64,000 nt of DNA from SOKG01 sp964449845 (GCA_964449845.1 CAYVES010000001.1:3612-67611), one strand, 5' to 3'; positions 35,196 to 44,662 are shown, numbered from the stretch's first letter. A program made the numbers and translations. The notes: generated from the sequence alone by a model not told the origin.

Positions 35196-36728
35196 ATGGT
35201 TGAGGCCGTCATGGAAGGGATAGCGGTTACTGGCTTGGATGGGACTGTCACCGAGGCCAACGAAAAGGCTGTGCAGATGTTTGGCTGCCGCTCCGAGGAT
35301 GAGCTCCTGGGGAAAAACGCCCTGGACCTTATTGCCCAGCGCGATTGCAGAAGGGCGGCGGCGAACGTGCAGGAAGTGCGAAAGCAGGGGGTGGTCAGGT
35401 ATATCGATTGCACCCTGGTTAAGGTAGACGGCTCTGAGTATCCCGGTGAAATAAGAGCAAGCATGAAAAGGGATGCTTCTGGCAATCCAGTGGGCCTCAT
35501 CGAAATCATAAGGGACACCACCGAGCGCAAGCAGGCGGTGGAGGGCCTGAAGAAACACCGCGAGCACCTTGAGGAACTGGTACAAGAGCGCACAGCCGAG
35601 CTGACAAACGCCAATGAGCGGCTACAGCGGGAAATCACCGAGCGCAGGCATGCGGAGGAGGCGCTACGAAGAAGCGAAAAACAGGCATCTGCGGCGATCG
35701 AAGCTGCAAGGGCTCTTACGTTTGATTATGATATCGCCACAGGCGAGATAAACTGGGGCGGCGCAATTGAAGCGATTACAGGATATACGCCTGAAGAATT
35801 CGCACAAGTTGACATACAGGGCTGGGCAGAAATGATACACCCTGATGACAGAGATGAGATTCTAGCCATTCTTCAGGAAGCTATGGGGAAAGACAGAGCC
35901 ACGGCTGAATACCGTTTCAAAACCAAGAAAGGCTATGTTACTCTCGCTTCCATCAGCATTACACAGAAACAGGATGGCAAGCCCGTTCGGTTGGTGGGTA
36001 TTTTGCAGGACATCACCGAGCGCAAGCTGATACAGGAAAGACTCATCGCCTCCGAGCGGTTGGCTACCCTGGGGCAGTTCTCGGGAAGTATATCCCACGA
36101 GCTGAGGAACTCTCTTGCCACCATAGACAGCTCGGCATACTACCTCGGGACAAAGCTAAGAGATACTGATGGGAAGGTACAGGAGCACCTGAAGCGGATC
36201 AAGTCCAGTGTGGACAACGCCACCACTATTATCCAGAGCTTGCTGACCCTTACTCGAATGAGGGAGCCGAAGTTAGCAAGGCTCGACCTCAGGGCAATTA
36301 CATCTGAGGCAGTCGCCGCTGCCAAAGTGCCGGTCGCTGTCGGGGTAATCCGGGATTTCCCGAAGCAAGAGGTTGGGGTCAACGCCGACCCCGAGCAGCT
36401 CTCCATGGCGTTCAAGAACATAGTGGACAATGCGGGGGAGGCGATGGGGGGCAGAGGGACGCTGACGGTGACAGCCCGCACCGCTGCCGCTGGTCAGGCT
36501 GAAGTATCCTTCGCTGATACCGGGCCGGGCATTCCCCCAGAAGACCTCGACAGGGTTTTTGAGCCGCTGTTCAGTACCAAAGCCAAAGGGATTGGCTTTG
36601 GCCTGTCGATTGCCAGGATGGTCATCGACAGGCACGGCGGGACTATTGAAGCCGGATCGGAGCCGGCAAAGGGGGCAACTATCACCATACGGCTTCCTCT
36701 AAATATGGGTGAGGGCAAGGAGGGATAG
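35196..36728 (+). CDS. PAS-PAS sensor histidine kinase
   Basis: 510 residues. PAS domain 1 (about 1-110, MEGIAVTGLDGTVTEANEKA), then a coiled coil (about 115-165), then PAS domain 2 (about 175-285, FDYDIATGEINWGGAIEAIT), then the H-box SGSISHELRNSLATID with the phospho-accepting His near residue 300. The ATP-binding domain (about 380-505) has NIVDNAGEAM, DTGPGIPPEDLDRVFEPLFS and GFGLSIARMV. There is no membrane segment, so it senses a cytoplasmic signal. The ATG at 35196 follows a strong GGAAGGAGGG site; an upstream GTG would add 14 unrelated residues. It is four bases before the double-receiver gene. Confidence 0.93.
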   Translation: MVEAVMEGIAVTGLDGTVTEANEKAVQMFGCRSEDELLGKNALDLIAQRDCRRAAANVQEVRKQGVVRYIDCTLVKVDGSEYPGEIRASMKRDASGNPVGLIEIIRDTTERKQAVEGLKKHREHLEELVQERTAELTNANERLQREITERRHAEEALRRSEKQASAAIEAARALTFDYDIATGEINWGGAIEAITGYTPEEFAQVDIQGWAEMIHPDDRDEILAILQEAMGKDRATAEYRFKTKKGYVTLASISITQKQDGKPVRLVGILQDITERKLIQERLIASERLATLGQFSGSISHELRNSLATIDSSAYYLGTKLRDTDGKVQEHLKRIKSSVDNATTIIQSLLTLTRMREPKLARLDLRAITSEAVAAAKVPVAVGVIRDFPKQEVGVNADPEQLSMAFKNIVDNAGEAMGGRGTLTVTARTAAAGQAEVSFADTGPGIPPEDLDRVFEPLFSTKAKGIGFGLSIARMVIDRHGGTIEAGSEPAKGATITIRLPLNMGEGKEG

Positions 36729-36731
36729 CCA

Positions 36732-37487
36732 ATGTCGCAGAAGTTAAGGATGCTGGTCGTTGATGACAACGAGGAGTTCTGCCAGAACGTAAGAGACGTT
36801 GTGGAGCTGCAGGGTTATGAGGTGCTGACTGCCTATGATGGGTTCCAGGCCCTCGAGCTGGTGAGGCAGAATGGCCTTGACCTGGTGCTGATGGACGTCA
36901 AGATGCCGGTCATGGACGGCGTAGCAACCTTCAAGAAGATCAAACAGATAGCGCCGCAGACCCCAGTCATTATGGTAACAGCTTATGCCGTGGAGCAGCT
37001 CGTCAGGGACGCTCTGCGGCAGGGAGCCTTCGGCTTCCTCAGGAAACCGCTGGACTTTGAGTTGCTCTTCGCTCTCATCGAAAACGCTGTTTCCAAAGGG
37101 GCGCTGGTACTGGTGGTGGATGATGACCGGGACCTCTGCGCCAATATGAAGGACGTGCTGAGCGATAAGGGCTACCGGGTGTGTGTTGCCCACGATGGGA
37201 ACGAGGCAGTAGAGAAGGCCTGGCGGAGCGACTTCGATGTCATACTGCTGGACATGAAGCTCCCTCCCACTAATGGTCTCGAGACCTACTCCTCTGTCCG
37301 CGATATCCGCCTCAATGTGGTCGTAATTATCATTACCGGCTATCGGCAGGAGATGGGCGACCTGGTAGAGCAGGCGATCAGAGAGACCGCCTATACCTGC
37401 CTGGAGAAGCCAGTAGATATGGACGAGCTGCTTTCGCTCCTGGGGCAGATTAGAGAAGAGAAAGCAGCTTTCGAGAAACCTGAATAG
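36732..37487 (+). CDS. Double receiver-domain protein (REC-REC)
   Basis: 251 residues made of two complete receiver domains and nothing else. The first (1-122) has the Asp in DLVLMDVKMPVMDG near residue 55 and the Lys in GFLRKPLDF. The second (about 127-245) has DVILLDMKLPPTNG near 173 and CLEKPVDMDELL. There is no output domain, so it probably passes phosphate between proteins or acts by binding, like a phospho-relay intermediate. It lies between the kinase and a REC-PAS-HD-GYP gene, with short gaps on both sides, so all three form an operon. Confidence 0.9.
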   Translation: MSQKLRMLVVDDNEEFCQNVRDVVELQGYEVLTAYDGFQALELVRQNGLDLVLMDVKMPVMDGVATFKKIKQIAPQTPVIMVTAYAVEQLVRDALRQGAFGFLRKPLDFELLFALIENAVSKGALVLVVDDDRDLCANMKDVLSDKGYRVCVAHDGNEAVEKAWRSDFDVILLDMKLPPTNGLETYSSVRDIRLNVVVIIITGYRQEMGDLVEQAIRETAYTCLEKPVDMDELLSLLGQIREEKAAFEKPE

Positions 37488-37497
37488 AGCCTGCGTG

Positions 37498-38862
37498 ATG
37501 TCTAGGAAGAACAGTGTATTGGAGCCGAAGTCTGCCATACTCATAGTGGAAGATGATGTCGCCCTGGCGTCAAACTTGCAGGATGTGCTGGAGAAGGAAG
37601 GCTATAGTGCTGCGGTTGCCTATGATGGCCAGACTGCCCTCGCTCTGTGCGCTGAGCAGGTATTTGACCTGGCTCTCATCGACATCAAGCTGCCTGACGT
37701 GTCGGGTGTAGACCTGGTAGAGAAGCTGACCGAACTGTCGCCGCCAACTGAGTATATCATAATGACTGCCTATCCATCGCTGGAAACCGCTGTTGCAGGT
37801 GTAGGGCAAAAGAGAGTAGTGGGCTATGAGACCAAGCCGCTGGATATGGGGCGTCTTGTATCTCTTATCAGGCAGTTCACTGAGCGCAGGCGGGCCGAGG
37901 ACCAATTGAAGTTGGAGGCGCAACTTCTGGATAGGGTTTGCGATTCAGTTTTCCTCCATGATTCTGAGGGGAATTGTTTCTACGCAAATGAATCGGCGTA
38001 CAAGTCGCGCGGCTATAGTAAAGACGAGCTGATGGGGATGAACCTTCATGCTCTGGACAGCCCTAAGTATCGCAGGACTATCCAGAAACGAGATAAAGAC
38101 CTAATGAAAAGGGGCGAAGCCGCTTTCGAGTCGGCTCACGTCCGCAAGGACCAGTCCCTAATGCCGGTCGAAGTGCAAGCCCGTATCGTTGAATCAGGCG
38201 GTCGAAAGCTTATCCTCAGCGTTGCCCGTGACATCACCGAGCGTAAGCGGGGGCAAGAAAAACTTCAACAGAGTTACAGGAAGTTGCAAAGAGCTATGGC
38301 GGGAACCACTCTTGCCTTTGAACTGGCCACCGAGATGAGAGACCCATACACATCGGGGCATCAGCGGCGGGCGACCAGGCTTGCCTGTGCTATCGCCAGT
38401 GAGATGGGCGTTTCCAAAGAGCAGATTGAAGGCATCCATATGGCTGGATCTATTCATGATGTGGGGAAGATGTATGTGCCGTCTGAGATCCTGGCTAAGC
38501 CCGCTCCGTTGACCGAAGCTGAATTCTGTCTGATCAAGGTTCACCCCAAGGCTGGTCACGATATATTGAGGGCAGCGGAAGCTGAATGGCCAGTTGCCGA
38601 TATTGTGCTGCAACACCATGAGAGGATGGATGGCTCCGGGTACCCTTCGGGTCTTTCGGGTGAAGATATCCTGCTGGAAGCAAGAATCCTGGCTGTAGCT
38701 GATATTGTTGAGGCTATGTCCTCTCACCGACCTTACCGGCCAGCTTACCCTATAGATAAGGCTCTTTTAGAAATCGTGCAGAAGAAGGACGTCCTTTATG
38801 ATTGCAATGCGGTAGATGCTTGCCTGAGTCTTTTTACCGAGAAAGGCTTCAAGTTCGACTGA
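37498..38862 (+). CDS. REC-PAS-HD-GYP c-di-GMP phosphodiesterase
   Basis: 454 residues. Receiver (1-120) with phospho-acceptor Asp in DLALIDIKLPDVSG near 61 and Lys in GYETKPLDMG. PAS domain (about 140-250) ending in VARDITERKRGQEKL. HD-GYP domain (about 270-450) with SGHQRRATRLACAIA, HDVGKMYVPS near 320, HHERMDGSGYPSG near 373 and EARILAVADIVEAMSSHRPY. The metal ligands are present, so it should hydrolyse c-di-GMP when phosphorylated. It is the last gene of the kinase operon. Together with the enzyme at 11434 it gives the window two HD-GYP enzymes. A GTG three bases upstream may also be used. Confidence 0.93.
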   Translation: MSRKNSVLEPKSAILIVEDDVALASNLQDVLEKEGYSAAVAYDGQTALALCAEQVFDLALIDIKLPDVSGVDLVEKLTELSPPTEYIIMTAYPSLETAVAGVGQKRVVGYETKPLDMGRLVSLIRQFTERRRAEDQLKLEAQLLDRVCDSVFLHDSEGNCFYANESAYKSRGYSKDELMGMNLHALDSPKYRRTIQKRDKDLMKRGEAAFESAHVRKDQSLMPVEVQARIVESGGRKLILSVARDITERKRGQEKLQQSYRKLQRAMAGTTLAFELATEMRDPYTSGHQRRATRLACAIASEMGVSKEQIEGIHMAGSIHDVGKMYVPSEILAKPAPLTEAEFCLIKVHPKAGHDILRAAEAEWPVADIVLQHHERMDGSGYPSGLSGEDILLEARILAVADIVEAMSSHRPYRPAYPIDKALLEIVQKKDVLYDCNAVDACLSLFTEKGFKFD

Positions 38863-39070
38863 GGATAGTCTGCCAGAACCATCACCAGCGAGTGGGGTTT
38901 CCTCAATTCTCACCACCTCCCTTCTCCAAAGTTCCCTTTCACGCAGGCCCGTGTCGGGAGGCCTGCCCTGCGCCAACCCGTCCAGCTTGATTCTGATGTC
39001 GCTATCTCCCTTGCTCGTGTGATAGAATAGAGCAAGCTGTGGGGCTGATAAATGTGGGGGGGGGGCAGAG

Positions 39071-39733
39071 ATGGAATTTAGCGGCGAACGCGTCGTGCCG
39101 GGTAAGACTCCTCAAGAGATCTACAAAGAGCATATGGACAGGTATATCTTTGCCGCGAGCCTGACGGAGGACAAGGATGTTCTAGATGTAGCCTGCGGTA
39201 CCGGTTACGGGGTGGACTGTCTGGTGGAAAATGGGGCGAGGATGGTAACAGGAGTGGACGTATCAATAGAGTCGGTAGATTATGCACAGGATCGGTTTGG
39301 TGATAGTGAAAGGGCGAGCTTTGTATGCGCCGATGGCGTCAAGTTGCCTTTTATTGACCATTCCTTTGATGTCGTGGTCTCTTTTGAGACGCTGGAGCAT
39401 ATTAGACCTTACAGGAAGTTTTTGTCTGAGTGCAAGAGGATGCTGAAAGATAACGGTTTGTTAGTTTGTTCAACTCCCAATAGGAGGGTCTTCTCGCCCT
39501 ACTTAGCAAGGCCTTTGAATCCCTTTCATGTGAAGGAGTTCTGGCCAGAGGAATTCCGTCGTTTGCTGGGCAGATACTTCGGAGATATCAGCCTCTACGG
39601 ACAGTGTGATGTCAACCTGGCTGATAATTCCGTGGAGCGAAACTACGGAGTGCGCGAATTCAAAGACAGTGAGCATACGTCTTCAGGATACATAATTGCT
39701 GTGGCTAGAAAGGGAGCCAGGGGTTGTCCTTGA
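39071..39733 (+). CDS. SAM-dependent methyltransferase (class I)
   Basis: 220 residues. The SAM motif I is LDVACGTGYGVDCLVENGA; motif II GVDVSIESVDYAQ; then CADGVKLPFIDHSFDVVVSF and LKDNGLLVCSTPNRR. It opens with ERVVPGKTPQEIYKEHMDRY, common in methyltransferases of polysaccharide gene clusters. The next gene is a glycosyltransferase overlapping by one base, so a role in modifying a surface glycan is likely. Confidence 0.87.
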   Translation: MEFSGERVVPGKTPQEIYKEHMDRYIFAASLTEDKDVLDVACGTGYGVDCLVENGARMVTGVDVSIESVDYAQDRFGDSERASFVCADGVKLPFIDHSFDVVVSFETLEHIRPYRKFLSECKRMLKDNGLLVCSTPNRRVFSPYLARPLNPFHVKEFWPEEFRRLLGRYFGDISLYGQCDVNLADNSVERNYGVREFKDSEHTSSGYIIAVARKGARGCP

Positions 39734-40650
39734 TGTCACCGCCCAAAGTATCAATCATCCTTGTGAACTGGAATAACTTCGACGACAGTGTAGAATGCCT
39801 GGAGTCTCTCAGGCAAAGGACTTATCCCAATAGTGAGGTGGTGGTGGTGGATAATGGTTCGGAGGGGGGTGATGCCAGGCTCCTGGGGGAAAGGTTTGGT
39901 GACAGCATAAGGTTGATCGAGAATGAAAGGAACTTTGGCTTTGCTAAAGCTTGTAATATAGGAATAGGGGACGCGTTGGATAGGGGGGCTGATTACATTG
40001 TGTTGTTGAACAATGATACCGTGGTTCCCCCCGACTTTCTTGAGGAGGTGGTTGGCGTCGCCCAAAGTGACGGAAAGGTTGGCATTGCTGGCGGCAAGAT
40101 CTTCTGTTACGAGTTCCCGCAGCAAATATGGTTTGCCGGCGGCACTATAGACTACCGGACGGGGAACACTCTTATTAGAGGAAGCGGGGAAGTCGACCGG
40201 GGACAGTTCGATGAAAGAATGGAGGTTGATTGGATTTGCTCGTGCTTCATGGTCATCTCGCGTGACTTATTGCGAACTGTAGGTATGCTTGATGAGAGGT
40301 TTTTCTTTGGATGGGAGGACGCAGACCTTTGCGTCAGGGCTGCCAGAAGTGGCTACAAGGTCTTTTACGTTCCCGGGTCCGGAATCTGGCACAAGGGGTG
40401 GGGAGGCAGCAAGAAACAAAGGCTCAAGGGGCAGCCGCTTTATTATGCTGCCAGGGGTCGCTTTATCTTCATCGACAAGCATTTTACCAAGCTCCAGCTC
40501 GTTAGCTCTGGGCTGTATTTCGTCGTCAGGCTTCCCAAGATCGTATGGGATTACTCGCGCATAACTGGACAATGGAAGGCGCCGATATATATTTTGCGGG
40601 CCGCCTTCGATTACTTGAGGATGAAATGCGGAGGATGGGCGAGGCTATAA
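39733..40650 (+). CDS. Glycosyltransferase family 2
   Basis: 305 residues. The start PPKVSIILVNWNNFDDSVEC and the stretches VVVVDNGSEGG, NFGFAKACNIG and LLNNDTVVPP are typical of GT2 enzymes of the rhamnosyltransferase-like branch; NND is the nucleotide-sugar/metal site. Near residue 190 is RFFFGWEDADLCVRA, with the ED pair taken as the catalytic base. The C-terminal 50 residues are partly hydrophobic. The ATG at 39733 overlaps the preceding stop (TGATG). It may build lipopolysaccharide-like or pilin glycans at the cytoplasmic face. Confidence 0.9.
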   Translation: MSPPKVSIILVNWNNFDDSVECLESLRQRTYPNSEVVVVDNGSEGGDARLLGERFGDSIRLIENERNFGFAKACNIGIGDALDRGADYIVLLNNDTVVPPDFLEEVVGVAQSDGKVGIAGGKIFCYEFPQQIWFAGGTIDYRTGNTLIRGSGEVDRGQFDERMEVDWICSCFMVISRDLLRTVGMLDERFFFGWEDADLCVRAARSGYKVFYVPGSGIWHKGWGGSKKQRLKGQPLYYAARGRFIFIDKHFTKLQLVSSGLYFVVRLPKIVWDYSRITGQWKAPIYILRAAFDYLRMKCGGWARL

Positions 40651-40660
40651 CAAACTTTCA

Positions 40661-40720
40661 GTAGCGTCGTCACTCCTGTCACGACGGAGAATTCGTTGCC
40701 ACAGGAGTGGCAACGCTACG
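40661..40720 (-). repeat. Two-arm palindromic repeat, copy 4 (inverted)
   Basis: The element is in the reverse orientation compared with copies 1-3. Arm with GCAAC and TGGCAAC is intact; the GTCGT arm has one mismatch (GTCGTCAC). It lies between the convergent glycosyltransferase and oxidoreductase genes. Confidence 0.78.
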
Positions 40721-40753
40721 TTTGCTGAATGCGGAGTACTGATAGCTGACCCC

Positions 40754-42811
40754 TTACTCGATGGCCTCGGCGATTATCTCAGCTACGTCCATGGCCTTGA
40801 GAGTTGTCTCTGCCTCCACCGCCTTGATGGCGTCTTCAAACATCTGAATGCAGAAGGGGCAGGCCGAAGCCAGTACTTCAGCGTTGGTTTTCAGAGCTTC
40901 CTCGGTACGAATCTGATTCATCCGTCTGCCGATCTGCTCTTCCATCCACATTCTACCGCCGCCGCCGCCACAGCAGAAGGCTTTGCTCATTCGGTGCTCC
41001 ATTTCGGCCGGGCTTGCTCCGGTAACTGCTTGCAGGATTTCTCGCGGCTGCTGATATATGTCATTGTACCTGCCGAGGTAGCAGGAGTCGTGATATGTGA
41101 TTTTCTTGTCCAGGCTCCTGGCGAGAGGTATTCTGCCCTGTTTGAGCAGGTCGGCGATGAACTCGGTGTGGTGCCAGACCTCAAAATTGCCGCCGAATTG
41201 GGGGTACTCGTTCTTAATTGTGTTGAAGCCATGAGGGCAGGCGGTAACGATCTTCTTTACTCCATAGCCTTTAAGGGTTTCGATGTTCTGCTGAGCGAGC
41301 ATTTGGAACAGATATTCGTTACCAATTCTGCGAGCGGGTTCGCCACAGCAACTCTCCTCGGTGCCCAATATGCCGAAGTTGACGCCTGCTGCCTGGAGCA
41401 CCTTCGCTACAGCCTTGGCGACGTTCATGTTTCTTTCTTCGAGGGCTGCGGTGCAGCCAACCCAGAAGAGCACGTCCACGTTACTGTCTTCCGATAGTTG
41501 CTTGACATTAAGGCCATCTGCCCAGTCTGTTCTGGTGGCCATGGTGCCTCGCCAGGGGTGTCCCCTCTGTTCCATGCTTCTCAGGGCTCCCATAGCAGTC
41601 TCAGGGAACTGAGTCTGCTCCAGCACCAGATTGCGTCGCATCTCTATTATCTTATTGATAGGCTCGATGAAAACTGGGCACTGTTCCTGGCAGGCACGGC
41701 AAGTGGTGCAGGCCCAAATCTCGTCCTCCAGTATGACGTCTCCAATCATCTGGCGGCCGTTTTCCCCAGGGTTATCGCTAGCTTTGCTGCCTAAGAGAAC
41801 AGGCCCCCTTTCACTCAAAAGGGCTTTCAGGTCTTGGATTAGCTTCTTGGGGGAAAGGGGCTTTCCACTGAGATAAGCGGGGCAGTTGTCCTGGCAGCGG
41901 CCGCAACGCGTACAGGAATCCAGGTCTAGCAGATCTTTGAAGGTGAAGTCCTGGATATTGGCGGCGCCGAACGTTTCAGCTTCTTCCAACTCAATTGTTC
42001 TAAGCGCGCCCTTGGGCATAGTCGTTCTGAAAAACGCATTAACCGGGGCGACAACTATATGGGTCAACTTGGGGAAGGCAAAGGCTATATAAACAATCGC
42101 CCCAATTATGAGCAGCGAGTGGAACCACCATAGGCCCTGATACCAGCCAAGCAAGTGGCTCCCGCCCTCGAAGGCTCTGGCAAAGCCATAGCCAAGAAAG
42201 GACCATTGAGCCCATCCCCATATTACATCCGGCGAAGATACAGGTTTTGAAAGTAGCTCGTAGTTGTCCACTGTAGCTACGATGCGAAGACCCTCCAGTA
42301 TGAACCCGGTGACCACAATGATGAATATCAGAGATAGGGCGATGGCATCGGCGGGGATGTTGTCCAGCCTGTCGGGTTTCTGGATATATCTCCTTATAGC
42401 AGCCAGTACTACACCTATGATGAGCATCACGCCGCCAAGGTCTGCCAGAAAAGAAATGGCCAAATATGTGTTACCGTGCAGAAATTCGACGATGTAATGG
42501 CTGATTACATCCAGCGCTGTTCCCAGCAGAAGAAGCAAGGCGCCGTAGAACATAAGGGCGTGAATTATACCGGGAAAGGGGTGTGTGAGAATCTTCCTGT
42601 GGATAATGCCGTCGATGGTAGCGCTGTAGATGAAGGCCTTCGTTTTCTTGCCGAGATTGGAAAATGTGTCGTCTCTCTGTCCCAGCTTCCACAGGCGTGA
42701 GCGGCGGTAAAGGGCGTAAACTAAGTATACAACTGAAAGAACGGCCAGAATGTAGATTATCCAGCCGTTCTCTATCTGAAACATTATCTCACGGAATGCT
42801 TCTTCGGGCAT
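40754..42811 (-). CDS. Membrane FeS oxidoreductase, HdrD/EtfQ-like
   Basis: 685 residues. The first 270 hold about six membrane helices of NarI-like type (heme-binding b-type subunit). Then two 4Fe-4S clusters: CTRCGRCQDNCP and CTTCRACQEQCP. Two CCG domains follow (DUF224), with ESCCGEP and FCCGGGGGRM near the C-terminus. Such fusions pass electrons between the quinone pool and soluble carriers such as ETF or heterodisulfide-type enzymes, often in CoA-ester oxidation. CoA-ester genes elsewhere in the window (CoA-transferases, dehydratase activase) fit this. The start ATG at 42811 has AAAGGAGGGGTG directly before it; an upstream ATG lacks one. Confidence 0.88.
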   Translation of the reverse strand: MPEEAFREIMFQIENGWIIYILAVLSVVYLVYALYRRSRLWKLGQRDDTFSNLGKKTKAFIYSATIDGIIHRKILTHPFPGIIHALMFYGALLLLLGTALDVISHYIVEFLHGNTYLAISFLADLGGVMLIIGVVLAAIRRYIQKPDRLDNIPADAIALSLIFIIVVTGFILEGLRIVATVDNYELLSKPVSSPDVIWGWAQWSFLGYGFARAFEGGSHLLGWYQGLWWFHSLLIIGAIVYIAFAFPKLTHIVVAPVNAFFRTTMPKGALRTIELEEAETFGAANIQDFTFKDLLDLDSCTRCGRCQDNCPAYLSGKPLSPKKLIQDLKALLSERGPVLLGSKASDNPGENGRQMIGDVILEDEIWACTTCRACQEQCPVFIEPINKIIEMRRNLVLEQTQFPETAMGALRSMEQRGHPWRGTMATRTDWADGLNVKQLSEDSNVDVLFWVGCTAALEERNMNVAKAVAKVLQAAGVNFGILGTEESCCGEPARRIGNEYLFQMLAQQNIETLKGYGVKKIVTACPHGFNTIKNEYPQFGGNFEVWHHTEFIADLLKQGRIPLARSLDKKITYHDSCYLGRYNDIYQQPREILQAVTGASPAEMEHRMSKAFCCGGGGGRMWMEEQIGRRMNQIRTEEALKTNAEVLASACPFCIQMFEDAIKAVEAETTLKAMDVAEIIAEAIE

Positions 42812-42865
42812 CACCCCTCCTTTAGCTGTCTGGTGAATTCTATCACAAAGTCTTAGCTGTGCCAA

Positions 42866-43079
42866 GCACCTGAATAATGCTCGGAGTTAGGAGACAATCT
42901 GGTGTGGAATGGTTGCGCTACCTGTGCTTTGTTGTTAAAATTGTGCGCAATGGGTGGCGATGGGTCCTCACTCTGGTAATTGGTGCTCACACGGGTCCGG
43001 GGCCAGTTGGACCCAGTTTTTGTACTGAGGCTCCAGCCCCGGTAGCTGCCGCAAGATTCGGTGCACGGAGGGGATTGTC
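42866..43079. other. Divergent intergenic region
   Basis: About 210 bases upstream of both divergent genes. It contains a hairpin GGGTCC/GGACCC near 42994-43015. No clear promoter hexamers were found. Confidence 0.3.
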
Positions 43080-43952
43080 ATCGACCGGGTTGCTGTCGTC
43101 ACTGATAGCGTTTCTTGCCTCCCCAGGGATCTGGTGGAGAAATATGATGTCAAGATTGTGCCGATAAGTGTTGTTATCGATGGTCAAGCTTATCGTGATG
43201 GCATCGACATAACTCCAAAAGAGGTTTACCAACTTGTGGCTACCAGTAAGAACCTGCCCGGTACCACATCCCCATCGCCGGGGGATTTCCTTGAGGCGTA
43301 CCGCGAGCTCAGCAATAGAGTCAATGGGATTATCTGCATTACCATATGCTCCGACATTAGCATGATGTATGATTCGGCGATGCAGGCAAAACGGATGGCT
43401 GAGGAGGAGATGGCCCACATTGCCATAAATGTGCTCGACTCCAGGACTGCAGGTGGTGCGCAGGGATTTGTGGCGCTGGCAGCGGCCAGAGCTGCCGCCT
43501 CGGGAAAGGACCTAGCTCAAGTGACTCGCGCGGCTGAGCGTATGATATCCAGGGTGAACATGATAGCTGTGCTGGATACCCTCTACTATTTGGCGAAGGC
43601 TGGTCGTATCCCTAGGGTAGCCGCCTGGGCTGGCTCAATGCTACAAATAAAGCCCATCCTCACCTTCTCCCATGAAGGGATAGGACTGTTGGAAAGGGCT
43701 CGAACCAAGCCCAGGGCGGTGCAGCGTTTACTCGAGATAATGGAAGAGAGAACGGCGGGGAAGCCGGTGCATGTCAACCTGATGCACGCCAATGTGCCGG
43801 ATGACGCGGAAGCGCTGAAGGAACGGATAGAGTCTCAATTCGACTGTGCTGAGCTGTTCATAACCGACTTCGCGCCGACGATGGGAGTTCAGGCTGGTCC
43901 TGGCGTGCTTGCTCTTGCCTTCTACAGCGAGGAAGATATCAATGTGGGATGA
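43080..43952 (+). CDS. DegV family fatty-acid-binding protein, no canonical start codon
   Basis: 290 residues from the start used here. VAVVTDSVSCLPRDLVEKY and VKIVPISVVIDG match the DegV opening, and AGTTSPSPGDF-like NLPGTTSPSPGDFLEAYREL is the lipid-phosphate loop. The C-terminal domain has MISRVNMIAVLDTLYYLAKA and GRIPRVAAWAGSMLQIKPIL. DegV proteins (FakB-like) hand fatty acids to a kinase, so a PlsY-like gene overlapping downstream fits. In the frame containing TDS, no ATG, GTG or TTG occurs between the stop at 43026 and GTG 43134; starting there would lose the TDS strand. GGAGG (43067-43071) sits 8 bases before an ATC at 43080. A non-standard start or one base error is likely. Confidence 0.78.
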   Translation: MDRVAVVTDSVSCLPRDLVEKYDVKIVPISVVIDGQAYRDGIDITPKEVYQLVATSKNLPGTTSPSPGDFLEAYRELSNRVNGIICITICSDISMMYDSAMQAKRMAEEEMAHIAINVLDSRTAGGAQGFVALAAARAAASGKDLAQVTRAAERMISRVNMIAVLDTLYYLAKAGRIPRVAAWAGSMLQIKPILTFSHEGIGLLERARTKPRAVQRLLEIMEERTAGKPVHVNLMHANVPDDAEALKERIESQFDCAELFITDFAPTMGVQAGPGVLALAFYSEEDINVG

Positions 43953-44625
43953 ACTGGGGTTGATTGTCGGCTCCTATGTTTTGGGCTCTTTCCCCTTCAT
44001 ATACCTCCTGGGGAGGCTTCGCGGTGTCGATCTGCGGCAGTATGAGGACATGCACATCGCTCTGTGGCAAGACGTGGGGCGTCTCCCGGGTTTCATTGGG
44101 GTTGTTTTCGATTTTGCCAAGGGAGTGATAGCCGTCGTGGTTGCTCGGGCTGTGGGATTCGAGGACGGTTGGGTTGCCTTCGCTGGGGTAGCTGCAGTGG
44201 TGGGACAGATGTGGCCTGTCTTCATGAAGTTCGATGGGGAGAAGGGCAATAGCACGGGACTGGCTATGTCTGGTGCTCTGGATCCAGCTTCGATGCTCAT
44301 TGCTTTGGTGCCAATATCAACGGGATTCTTCGTGAGAACGATCCCTCGGCTTCGGCAGCGAGAACAGTCTTTGGACGAGCGGCTGAAGTTTGGCGGGCCT
44401 CCGAGCCTTAGTTTGCCGCTGGGAATGGCTGCAGGCTTTGCTGTATTGCCCCTGGCTGCCTGGGGGTGGGGTCGGCCTCTGGTAATGATCATGGCTTTTG
44501 TCGGCCTTTTCCTGCTGATCATGCTGAGAAGGGTAACTGCTGGATTGAGCGAGGAGCTGCGGCAACCCACGGGCAAGAGGAGCATGTTGCTAAATAAGGC
44601 CCTGTTCGATAGAAGTGAGATCTAG
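43942..44625 (+). CDS. PlsY-like acyltransferase family membrane protein
   Basis: 227 residues. The start VGSYVLGSFPFIYLLGRLRG matches PlsY. The region VGQMWPVFMKFDGEKGNSTG corresponds to the second PlsY motif. In true PlsY enzymes the first motif reads GSGNIGATN and the second GGKGVAT; here they are replaced by YEDMHIALW and DGEKGNSTG, so glycerol-3-phosphate acyl transfer may be lost or altered. Five or six membrane helices are visible. It overlaps degV by 11 bases and is preceded by GAGGAAG. The pair suggests phospholipid synthesis from acyl phosphate, but the lost motifs advise caution. Confidence 0.75.
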   Translation: MWDELGLIVGSYVLGSFPFIYLLGRLRGVDLRQYEDMHIALWQDVGRLPGFIGVVFDFAKGVIAVVVARAVGFEDGWVAFAGVAAVVGQMWPVFMKFDGEKGNSTGLAMSGALDPASMLIALVPISTGFFVRTIPRLRQREQSLDERLKFGGPPSLSLPLGMAAGFAVLPLAAWGWGRPLVMIMAFVGLFLLIMLRRVTAGLSEELRQPTGKRSMLLNKALFDRSEI

Positions 44626-44662
44626 GCAGGTATTCAGCTATCAGCACTCAGCATTCAGCAAG

